This document shows positions 10,731 to 21,145 of a stretch of 64,000 bases of DNA, piece after piece. Made by a program: the position numbers and the translations under genes. Under the pieces are notes generated by a model. The model saw nothing but the letters and a program-made list of their open reading frames with translations, did not search any database and was not told the origin of the DNA. Source of the stretch: Phragmites australis (Eukaryota > Streptophyta > Magnoliopsida > Poales > Poaceae); NCBI RefSeq assembly GCF_958298935.1, contig NC_084930.1, positions 27,502,001 through 27,566,000 on the forward strand, written 5' to 3'. Position 1 is the stretch's first letter; the number at the start of each line of letters is the position of its first letter.

Positions 10731-12236
10731 AAGGGCTAAATCTAAAAGCAGATAACATATTCGGCCGTATTTGTCGAAATAAATAACATATTATTGTATT
10801 TATAAATTTAGTATACGTATTTGGTATCTTATTTACAGAAAATAAATTTTTAATACATCGAACTCAACATGACGGTCTCTCTTTTTTTGGCACATTAGGT
10901 GCTAAATATGATAAACAGTGACATTCGACGGATGCTGAATATAGTACTCGGTTGAGTTATATTTTGTTTCCACTCTTCTTCGAAATGGTGATTTTCTGTT
11001 ACTTTAAAAATCTTGTAACTTTTTTATATCGTGTACAACCTATTTTAATTAGATTCACCTAAAAATCCTTTGTATACTTTAAATTAAAATTCTTCAAAAA
11101 AGTTATTTTTATAACTTCTAATAATTGTTAGTGTCCTAAATAAATTCTCAAAAATAAAAAACACTAATATTTTTCTTATACGATGAACTAATTTCTAAAA
11201 TTATTTATAACCTTATATTGTAAACGCTCTATTTATATGTATTTTTATCATTTCATGTGATATTTTCTTTTTAATTCAATTTGAACAAACATAAATTTAA
11301 ACATGTACAAAACCTACTATCAAGGAGTAAATTCACTAAAAAAATGTCATAACTAACTCAACATCTTTCTAACGTACCTATTGACATATTGGTTTTCTAT
11401 GACAAATTAATTTTAAATTTAACAACAGACCTATTCAAACACAAAAAGTCAATATATCTGTCGCGGAGTATGTCAGAAAGATGTTGAGTTGGTTATGATG
11501 ATTTTTTTTAACTTACCTCTTGATTGTAGGTTTTGTGCATGTTTAAATTTATTTTTATACAAATTGGATTAAAAAGAGAATATCATATAAAATGATAAAA
11601 ATGCATATAAATGGAGCATTTACAAAGGAACTTATTTTTTCACCATATAATCTAGGGTTGAAATAATTTTAGAAATTAGTCAATCACATAAGAAGAATAT
11701 TAGTGATTGTTTTTAGATTTTTGGGAATTTATTTGAGTCACTAATAATTATTAGAAGTTATAAAAGTAGCATTTTTTTGAGATTTTTAATTTAAAGTATA
11801 CAAAGGATTTTTTGGTAAATCCAATTAAAATAGATTGCACATGGATTATGAAACACGTACAAAAATTTATAAGATTTTTAAGTAACAAAAGACCACCGTT
11901 TTAAAGAAGAGTAGAAGTGAAATTTAACTTAGCTAAGTATTGTTCATGCAAACGGGAGTTGACTGAGAGTTTGGCTATATTCGGCATCTACCTTAGCTGC
12001 CGAATATAGCACTGTTCACTATATTCAACACTTCAGTACCGAATATGATGAATATTATCATATTTGGTATTTGAGGTGCCGAAAAAGAGCAGAGCCGACG
12101 TGTTTTCAGAGTACGGTTTGCTAAAAATTATTTTCGGTAAGTAAGATGCTAAATACACATGTTAAATTTATAAATACAATGATATATTATCTATTTTAAT
12201 AAATACGATCGAGTACATTTTTATTTTACTAAAGCT
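10731..12236. mobile_element. Large palindromic (foldback) element
   Basis: The sequence from about 10731 to 11390 is repeated in inverted orientation from about 11450 to 12236, leaving a loop of only about 60 bases. The outer arms share the block TTGTATTTATAAATTTA and GAATATAG-containing stretches. The inner arms share TTTAAATTAAAATTCTTC and TATTTTTATAACTTCTAA with the foldback element inside the mannosidase intron. No protein is encoded. Arm identity is roughly 80%. Termini and target duplication are not resolved. Confidence 0.8.
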
Positions 12237-12980
12237 AAGGTGCTGGTGCTGGTGCGCCGTGATTCTGTGTTTGGTTAACACATTTTGTCGGCCTCTTGAC
12301 ATTCTGGTCCTATCGTTTGGTTCAAATCACTGTAAGACTCGTATTCGCTACGGCTCATTCCCTTGACCAAGTCGCCGCACAATCCTTGGGCACTAAAGAT
12401 TCCTGTCCTCGCGAGTGTTTGGGATCTTGTGGCTCCAACGGCGTAGGAGAAAAGGTTCACCGCCTGTGACAAATACAAGATGTTCTAGGACTATTTGGTA
12501 GGAAGCTCTACCTTGCTAGCCTCTTTTTTGGGCCAAAGTTCGAGGCACCACCACCTTTTCCTTTCATGATCTCGACGTACCGAAGAAAAACTTGTGTGAC
12601 AACACCTCGCGAGCACAGGAATCATTGTATCCAAACTATTTACATGCAGTAGTACAAGATACATCCATGACTACATAGCCTTGCAAGAAGCTTCTCCGAA
12701 GGAAACTGAACGTAAGAGTCGATTCTCAATCTTTCATTGCTAAACTATGATACAGAGTATCCAGCTCGCAGTGAGGGTCTTGCTTTAGAGTTTGGGCTGT
12801 ACATCAGGGGTCTTAATCCTGAGCAACTCATGAATAACCTCTTAGTCGTATCATCTCAGATCTCAGCTTGGAGAAAAGAAGAAAAGCCTCCGAAAATGCA
12901 CTGCAAATGAGATCTTCACGATCCGTGTGTCTTGCTAAAGCAAGTAGCTGCCACTTCACATGAACCAGTTTTTGTCGCAT
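12237..12980. other. Convergent intergenic region
   Basis: This lies between the foldback element and the 3' end of the minus-strand TORTIFOLIA1-like gene. The part from about 12600 may be that gene's 3' UTR. One 67-codon ORF on the minus strand has no recognisable motif and is probably chance. Confidence 0.5.
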
Positions 12981-12990
12981 CTAACACCTC
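12981..12990 (-). CDS. Possible alternative terminal exon of the TORTIFOLIA1-like gene
   Basis: The last codons of exon 4 overlap a donor (TCAAG|GTAAGG, near 13352) and an acceptor TTTTTCTTCAG lies at 12991-13001. Splicing there would replace the final Arg-stop with Arg-Arg-Cys and a TAG at 12983-12981. Protein length hardly changes, but transcripts would differ. This is inference from splice-site sequence alone. Confidence 0.35.
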
Positions 12991-13350
12991 CTGAAGAAAA
13001 ATGGAAAGGAGCAACAAATTAATTCACAAGTGGCCGGATCAGGAAGAAATGATGCTACAACAAGCTCATGAAAATTTTATAAGAAATGTAGCTTGGCGCA
13101 AACTGAGAAGAAAGCCCCATCATAATAGGAAGGCAGTATCAGCAAAAAGCCAAAAGATGCATTATATAACCTAGGGTTGGCGCCAAAAATAAAATCATTC
13201 TTATGTGCTATACAAGAAAGGAACTACTTTTATGTTGCTATGTTACTGTCAGTTGTTAATGTGTCCTAAGCACATTTCATCGGCCTACCTACCAAATCTA
13301 ATCGCATGGACAACAGAGCTAACTGATTTGGCATATGCAGATATGCTGCC

Positions 13351-16300
13351 TTACCTTGACTTGTATTGAGATGAGTCTCGTCTCCTCCCTTCCTGAGTAA
13401 CCGTTGTGAACCCTACAGATGAAGTGTTTGGCTCGGCTAATGGATTGGTGACGAACCCGCCCTGAACTCCAAGCTTCTGCCTCTCCCACTTGTAAGAAGT
13501 TCTGCTCTCCTCAGAGTAGTTTGGGATGTCGGAGCCAGAGTACCTGGAACTGTATCTACCGCCATCATGTCTTCTCCAGAACTTCGGGCTCAGAATGCAG
13601 CACGCGTTCGTGTCAGGCTCACTGTTTGGAGTCCTTCCTGAAGAGGCAGCCAAATCACGGGAGATCTCATCCAATACCATCTCCAGCCCATTCACCCTCG
13701 CCTCCAAGGAACGTATCCCGTTCTGAGAGCTCCCCATAAATTTCTGACGAGCAGAAGTAATTGAAGTGTCAGATGTGTTTTCAGTTTCAAATGAGTAACA
13801 AAGAATAGATCAATGCCAAGCATGTTTCAGGACGTCTTACATGAGTTATTGTTTCATGTACAATTACCAAAAAAGTGACTTTACATTGGCAGCAGAAGAT
13901 ACAATACACATGCAAAACATATTGCCTATGAGATATGTGATTGGAACGTTGGCCGACGCTTTCAAATGCAGGGAAAAACAGTAATATTCATGATTCCTTC
14001 GCAGGGTTGTGTGTAACATAAGATATGCTTTGACAAAGTTGTTGATTAAGACATTGCCAAATTGCGGTCCAGGTTTTCCCCGTACCATGTCACTGCTCAT
14101 GCCTAAATGCACATTGATCTGACTAGTGCTATCAGGACACATTGAAATTAAATGTATGATTCATTCCAAACGGTCAATGCTGCACACTGAGACCAAATAA
14201 TACCCTCTTATTAAATATCCTGATGCACGAACAGGATAAGACCTCCCTTCAATGCACAAATCAGTCCACAATGTACAAAATAACGTCCAGTAGGGAATGC
14301 GTGAGCTTGCACCAAAATTTACTCTTTGTAAAAAAATTCCAAGCGACAAGATTTTTATTTTCTTTATTGCATGATAGCTTCTATCTCATACTCCCTTGTC
14401 ATAAATACTTGAACTATTTGACCAAAATCCGGTCAAATTTTGAAAACTTTGACCGTCAATAGCTTCTAAAATATTTAGTTTGAAAATATATAAATCTTAC
14501 GTGTAGATATGTCTTGAAAAATATTTTCATAATATTATATTTTCATTAGATATTAGAATTATATTTTAATAGAAAATAGTGATCAAATTGCACGAATACC
14601 GTAAAAAGTAAAAAAAAACTTCATGTATTTTTTGCTGGAGAGTATTAGACATTGGGGACATCTCATGTACTCGTGCACACGGGAGATTCTTAAGCAAAAA
14701 AGGAAAGAGAAGAAGAAAAAAATCAATTTAATATGAAGAATTAGTATGATATTTAACAAGGGATAATTACCTGAAGAAGATTAAGTAAGCTGGCCTGCTG
14801 ATTCTCAATCTGAACCAGCTGCATCCTGATCTTTGAAAGGTCCTCATCTTTGTGACCTGATTGAAACTCCTCAGGCGCATCCTCAGTCTCAGCAGTCTCT
14901 TCAATGTCACCATCCCCATTGCATGGAACAACTCTTGATCCTGACTTGGTACCAGCCAACTTCTCGTACCCCTTCTCACCAGTCTTCTGGAACAGCATCC
15001 TCCGCGCCTCAAGCCTTTCTCTAACATTGCCTTCTTTCATGAGTTTCTCCTCGGTCACCATTTTGATCGGCGTCGCATCCAAAGCGACAGTAACATCGAC
15101 CTTGTGCTCATAGTTCTTGGCTTGGTCTACGTTGCGGCGTGACGGAGGCGAATTCTTCTTGTTCGTGATGGAAGAAGGGCTGACTCTTCTGTTGCTGGCA
15201 TTGTGCAATGCATCCCGTGGGGGCGACCTGCTAGTCGGCCATGAGTTCCTTCTTGTAACTGACGGGACAGAGTTGGAGCCCAAAGAATCAGTCGGGTATC
15301 GGCTATCACTCGCAGTCTCTGTTTAATTACAAAATCCATAGTGTTAGAAAAGCACATCGATGGTCTTGCCACCTATAATCCAGATCACTAAACCCAACAA
15401 ATGTAATACTGTGTACATTGTCAGAGAAAAATGCCGTACATATATAAAAGAAGCGATTTAGAAAGGTGTCATATTTTCTTCAGAAAACAATTCTTGATAG
15501 TATGTTTTACTAAACACAGACTATTTCAGCCTTTTACCAAATATGTTCATTTTTTAGTGTACTGTGTAGTACAAACTCTAAAGCAAGCATAGACATTAAA
15601 TTAACCCAAATATCAGAAGAAGAAAAAACCAAATAAAAAAGAACAGTGACTAGAACCTCAAGAACAACCACATCACCTGTAAGGGAAGATCTCGCCTGCG
15701 ACGATGGCGGCACGTCGGAGGAGCAGACTTCCTCATCCACGTCAGGGATCTCCCTCCACGCCTCGATCATCCGGTTCATGGACTCGCGCACAATTTTCAC
15801 CTGCATTGTGCCATGGAAGTGTAAAAAATGTCAACCAGCTGCAGATCCACGAGGATACCATGGCCAAGATTCCAACTACGCTACAAGGGGCCGACCTTAT
15901 CAAATCTTTTCGCCTCGAAGACGGCAATGCAGGATGGTTTGTGGGAGATGAGATCATCCCCGTGCTCTTGTGCTAACAGCGCGAGCGCCTCGGCGGCAGA
16001 CTTCCTCGCGGCCCAGTTATCGCCGGCAAGCGCGTCGCGGAGGCAAGGCACCGCGGTGGACGCAGCTCCGCCGCCGGAGGCGGCCGAGGCAGCGCCGATG
16101 AGGGAGATGAGGGCGGGCTTGGCCTTGAACGCGGCGCTGCGGAGGAGCTTGAGGAGGCGCGGGAGGAGGGCGCGGAGGTAGGCAGCGAGGTCGTCGGTGG
16201 GCGCCAAGGCCTCGACGGCCGCCGTCGCAGCGAGCGCGGCGGCCAACTGTGCGCATTGCTCCTGCTCGTGGAGCAGCGCGTCCGCGAGCGGCCCCAGCGC

Positions 16301-16675
16301 TGCGGGGGGCGACGCTGCGGCCCCCGCCGCGGCGCGCGCCGCGTCGACGAGCGCGGCGCGCACGGAGGAGTCCGGGTCCCGCACTCGCCGCAGCACGGCG
16401 GCCACGAGCCGGGGCACGAGCGGCGCGACGGCGTCCCTCGGGTGCTCGCCGGCCACGAGCGCGAGCAGCCGGAGCGTGTGCCGCCGCAGCGGCGTCCGGT
16501 CGGTGGGCCGCGCGTCGGAGACCGCGGCCACGAACCCCGGCAGCTCGTCGGCGTCCAGCCCGCGCGCGATCGCGTCCAGCTCGGCGGCCGCCATCGCCTC
16601 CGTGTCCCTGTCCGACAGCCGCAGCAGGCAGCGGTTCACCCGCTGCTTCATGTGCTCCCTCGGCGCGGGGCCCAT
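13351..16675 (-). CDS. TORTIFOLIA1/SPIRAL2-like microtubule-associated protein, four exons
   Basis: On the minus strand the exons are 16675-15896, 15800-15677, 15318-14771 and 13743-13351, giving 614 residues. Residues 1 to about 262 form the HEAT-repeat domain that in TOR1/SPR2 proteins binds cortical microtubules: MKQRVNRCLLRLSDRDTEAM, then VLRRVRDPDSSVRAA, DNWAARKSAAEAL and EAKRFDK. Exon 2 gives VKIVRESMNRMIEAW, the conserved segment after the HEAT domain. The middle is serine-rich and basic. A coiled coil spans the exon 3-4 junction (KIRMQLVQIENQQASLLNLL to LEARVNGLEMVLDEI). The family's conserved C-terminal domain is absent, so this is a short paralogue. The start was chosen at MGPAPREHMKQR, because the upstream in-frame extension is promoter-like. 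The exon 1 donor is a weak GTCGGC. Confidence 0.92.
14391..14642. mobile_element. Stowaway-like MITE in TORTIFOLIA1-like intron 3
   Basis: It is 252 bp, starting CTCCCTTGTCATAAATACTT and ending with an imperfect complement (ACTTCATGTATTTTTTGCTGGAG). TA occurs on both sides (14389-14390, 14643-14644). The interior is AT-rich and non-coding. It lies in the 1-kb intron between exons 3 and 4. Confidence 0.75.
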
Positions 16676-16990
16676 GGCTCCCTCTGTAGCTTCACCACTC
16701 GGCGAGAAGCAGCAGCGCCCGAGCCGTCGTGGGTTCGGTGTAGCCGTGCAGGTGGGGGAAGGTGGCGGGCGAGGAGTCCGGAGGCAGGGCAGGCGCCGAG
16801 GCGGGGCGGGGCGGGGCGGTGGCGTGGCGGGTACTAATAGCGAGGAGGTGGCGGGTGGGAGAGGGAGGCGGGCGGAGATGAGATCTTGGAGTGGACTGCG
16901 TGCGCATTTATTAATTGTCCTTTTTAGGCGTATGTCGTCGCCATTTCCGAAATTGTGATGCTTTTTTGGTATCTTTATATGCATCATTGG
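16676..16990 (-). promoter_or_regulatory. 5' region of TORTIFOLIA1-like gene
   Basis: This is GC-rich sequence upstream of the start codon, with repeated GGGGC boxes (about 16800-16825), switching to AT-rich DNA beyond 16900. No clear TATA box. Probable promoter and 5' UTR by position only. Confidence 0.4.
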
Positions 16991-17350
16991 TACTCAATTT
17001 TAAGTACAAATCAGACGCACACCATAATTACATCTACATATATCAACGTGAGTACACGCTAGCATACACATTTTTGGAGATGTGCCGGAGAATTTATCGG
17101 CTTTGCTTGGAGTGGTAGGTATACCAGTTGGTGTTTGGTGTGGTGAGTGGTGAAAATTGAGAGTATCAGACAAGCTCAGGTTTATGCCTCTTTAGTTTGG
17201 TGATTTCACGTTTTAGAGGAAATAATGGTAAATAGAAAATGTGACAACTGTTAGGTTAGTGTCAAACACACAACCAGCTAATAAAGTTTATTTTCTAGGA
17301 CCGCTAAAAAATGGGAGAAACCTTTCCTAGTAAGTAAGGCAAAAAAATTG

Positions 17351-17603
17351 CTACATTTGATTCTAAATATAAGTCCATTTAGATTTATCCTAAATCAAGT
17401 TTTTTAGTTTTGATCAACAATAAAAAAATTATATAAATTGATAAAACAATTGATGTTCCTAGATTTATCATGAAAAAAGTAATATCATAATATATAACTC
17501 TTTCTATTTAAAATAATATATATTTTTAGATATTATTAGTCGAAGTATCATATTAGAGATGGTATCAATATCATAATAGACTTATATTTAGGATTAGATG
17601 GAG
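17351..17603. mobile_element. Stowaway-like MITE
   Basis: The ends are CTACATTTGATTCTAAATATAAG and the near complement of CTCCATCTAATCCTAAATATAAG, a Stowaway family common in grasses. The right flank is TA and the left flank TG. 253 bp, non-coding. Confidence 0.75.
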
Positions 17604-17964
17604 TACCTTTCATCATTATGATTATTTCAACACGATTCTCAACAGATTGTGTAAGCAACTTAACAGTGAGTAAAAAGGAAGAAAAATAAAATAAAATACC
17701 ACCGTCCAATGGATGAATATCTTCCGTATAAAAAGCTCGCTGCATCACTGCATGCCATTGCTGATGTAACGGTGCATCGAGATCGAAGAGCACGTGACTA
17801 GAAATTCCAAACTTTATCCACAACCCTAATAAATCCTGTCCCCTAAGCTGCTTCTGATCAGCCAATCTGGCAAATCAGTTTGTTATCTTACATAACCCTG
17901 GCGAATCTGTATCTTTTACCATACAGTAAAGTTTTCTTTGCAGGCAATGGAGCTTTTTCTCTGG
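17604..17964. other. Intergenic, no gene seen
   Basis: AT-rich DNA. One 105-codon minus-strand ORF here shows no recognisable domain and has composition like its surroundings. Confidence 0.5.
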
Positions 17965-18120
17965 GTGAGGGAGACCAAGAAGAAAAGAGAATGAAATTCC
18001 CCTAACAATTTTTTCCCTAAGTGAAGGAAGGAAAAAGAAAAGAGAATAAAATCCCTCTAACAATTTTTTTCTGAGCGAGAAAAAGCAAGAAGAAAAGAGA
18101 GAAAAAGAGGAAGGAGTGAA
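17965..18120. repeat. Tandem repeat, period about 56 bp, three copies
   Basis: Units start near 17965, 18021 and 18075. Each has a purine-rich AAGAAGAAAAGAGA-type core followed by CCCTCTAACAATTTTTT in the first two. The third copy is partial. Not coding. Confidence 0.7.
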
Positions 18121-20029
18121 AAAAAAAAGAACAGAAAGGATAGATACGCCTCCTTGCCTGGCCGCTCTGCATCGTCACTGCCAACGGGAAACCTGTAATT
18201 CCATGGGCTATATATAGCTCCAAATCTTGTCACTCCTTTTCTATTCCTCTTCCCAGTGCCAATCCAGCAAGTGAAATAAAGGTTTCATGTGTATTTGGCA
18301 GATGTGCACATGAAACGCCATGTGACAACCTTCGTTTCACATGCTTCCTCCACAGGATGATCCGTTTGTTTATTTACTGACCGTTGCCGTTGGCTTCCAC
18401 CAGAAAAAAAACTAACTGCTCCAAGGGAAACTACGTGGCTGACATCGCTTTACATCATCAAGCTCTCTCGGTTTTTGTAGATGGAAGATTTTTTTCCTCA
18501 AAAAAAAGATGGAGTTACTTTTAAAAAAAATTGTTTGGAGATGCTGTGTGGTGTGCTGTCAGTGCTCAGGCACAGTGCAGTACCAGCTTTCAGCTTATTG
18601 TCATTTGATACGATCAATGTACATGTGTCAGAGCAGTCTTGAATCTGCTCCGAGTTTTTGTAGGATTTGAAGATTATAGCATAAAATAATATAATTTTAA
18701 AAATATATTTTTAACTTAAAATAAAAATAATATGACTTAAACCAAATTTTTGGAGTTCGAGTTATGACAGACAAACCTTAGTATTGCAACATAACTATTG
18801 ATCCATGGTGTGGAGTGAAATATGGCATAAGGCATAATTTGATTATGCGAAGTGTCAAAAATGGGACAACTTTACCTTGTCCAAAGTGCAATTTACTATT
18901 CTATAATTTTGCTACATGGTACCAAAAATATAATATATATTACAGTAAATTGGCGGTCAAAATTATTTTCGAAATATCTAAAACATCACTTTCGAAACTA
19001 CAGGAAGTGTGTGCCTGGGACTAAAAACAGTAGAACACCAGACGTCAATATGTATCGATTACTGCGATATATGGCCCAGTCCAGAATTAGTAGGCCACAT
19101 GATTCTACAAACTTCATTGATTGGCACTACGATTAGCTAGCAATTAGCAGTACAGAGCACAGGACAGATGAGACTAGTGACTGATGATTAAGCTAGCACG
19201 TATACTAATCAGGTATTCATGTGAGTTCGAGCCGGAGAATTATGATGCATATACAACCTTACAAAAGTCCAGTTGGAGAAAAACAAAAAAGGAAAATAAT
19301 AGGTATTGTGGAAAAGAAAATGCCAACCACTTTGTAGCTACAACATCCCTACCGAATAATGATTGATCTAGACATCGCAACTAAGCAGCTTAGACACATT
19401 TGTCATAATATTCTTTGATCGATTCTTGAAATCAACACCAGCTAAGACGAGGCTTCCAGGCGATGATAATCAGCTTCCTACCAAAAGATGAAGGGGTGTG
19501 TTCGTCCATATCTGGATATATGTCACTGTCAAATTTCACATGGTTTTGAAAAATGCTGCTAAATCGTCCAGAAAACATTTCTTTTTCTTTACCAAGGGTA
19601 GATGGCTTATCAATCTGTGGGAAATGAGCTGTCGCATTATGAATTAAAATGTGTGAAGTAAACCAGAAAATTGGTGCAAAACAAACTTCAGTGAGAACGA
19701 TTTAGCAACTCATCAACACCAACTAAATGATGCTACGTAGCATGTATTTAAAGGCAAAATGATTTTCTAGTCTTAAGGGGATGGCCCCTTATGCACATTA
19801 CTGCTGATTAATCTGTGTTAAGGGAGATTTGTTCTTCTATAATATTCTGATGGGAGTTAATAAAAAATTTATTTATTAAAAAAATAGTATTTATGTGTCA
19901 TTGGAACAATTATGCATAAAATTAATACTTTTTATCTTTCTCTTTCGGTGAAATATATATAGCAGTTCTCTTGCTATTGCCCTCAAATGGGAGAGAAAAG
20001 GATGTATTTGAAATTTTTTTTTAGCTGAA
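18121..20029. other. Intergenic, no gene seen
   Basis: No ORF with family similarity, no tRNA-like cloverleaf and no paired terminal repeats were noticed. Short ORFs here match chance expectation in AT-rich DNA. Confidence 0.5.
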
Positions 20030-20600
20030 GATGTGCTTGGTTCGCAGCCACAAATACCAGCAGTACCAGTGTACCACCATTTTGAACAGAGGACTGTGTC
20101 CGTGCGTGCAATTGCTTGCATGGCTAAAGCCTGTTGCCGAGACAGGTAAGCTAATTTGTCAGAGTCACGAACTTGCAGGATTCTGTCAAAGCTACATCCA
20201 TGGGAAACGGAACCACATCAGCAATCACGAGTTGGCGAAATGTTATTCATCAACCATCACGCACGCCCCTTCCCGACCAACCGCCGTCAAGCATGTGCGC
20301 GCGGAGCCCATTGATTTTTTGTTGTTTTTTTGCCACCGCTAACAAATGGTTTCACTTATTTTGCTCTGATCCACCGTCGTTAACTCATATGGGCGGCCGC
20401 GAGCTGTCTCCAGTAACCTGCGCTGCGGCGCGTGGGCATGCAGACGGCCGGAAACGTACAAAAAGGCCATCTTTTTTGCACCCTCCGACCAGCCGCTCGT
20501 TGCCGCCTGGCGAGCTAGTCAGCCCAGACGTGCCCAGGTCCTGCCTCTCGTGCGCGCGCGGCCTCTTCACGTGAAGAGGTGAAACCACTTAGGGTCCGTT
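20030..20600. repeat. Old tandem duplication, copy 1
   Basis: Segments here recur in the same order further on: GCTTGCATG-containing DNA near 20110 (with 20900), GCAATCACGAG and TCAACCATCACG near 20220-20265 (with 20990-21020), and GTACAAAAAGGCCA plus CTCTCGTGCG near 20455-20565 (with 23205 and 23250). Unit length was about 0.6 kb before later insertions into copy 2. No coding potential recognised. Confidence 0.7.
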
Positions 20601-21145
20601 TCATTGCCAGCATAGTTTAGCCTGGCTCAGGTTAAGTTTAATCAGATTGAGAAATACATATAATAAGGTCTGTTTAATTAACTGTATATGTTCAATTTAA
20701 CTCAGAAGAGATTATATTTAAATTGCATACGCGGCTTCGTGTGCAATGGAGCCAGACGACCTTGTGTACCTCTATCTATGCCGTGCGCGGTATGGTTTGT
20801 GCACTGTAGCATTTAAGTTGTGCTTGATTTCATGGTTTACCAGCAGAGGGTGCCTAGTTGCGCATCATTTTGGATACAGGATTGTGTGCACTTGCTTGCA
20901 TGACCAAAGTTTGCTGAATCAGGTAGCACTTGCAATATCAGCTTTTTATTTGGTGGTTGGGGGGGGGGGGGGGGATGTACTCCACTAGGCAATCACGAGC
21001 TTGGGCTCGTCAACCATCACGCCCCTTCCCAGGCCAACCGCCGACCCGCCGTCAAGAGCATGCGCGCCGCGGCTAGGCGTAGCTGACCGTGAGCTCACTA
21101 AGTTAGAGTGTAGCTAGCCACCACCTGCGTGGCCGGACACTCAGA

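Noticed and set aside
16197..16958. 253- and 193-codon plus-strand ORFs
   Set aside because: Opposite-strand shadows of TORTIFOLIA1-like exon 1.
16676..16987. N-terminal extension of the TORTIFOLIA1-like protein to an upstream Met
   Set aside because: The extension is Pro/Arg-rich translation of GC boxes and AT-rich promoter DNA. The family begins at the MKQRV-type segment, so the Met at 16675 fits better.
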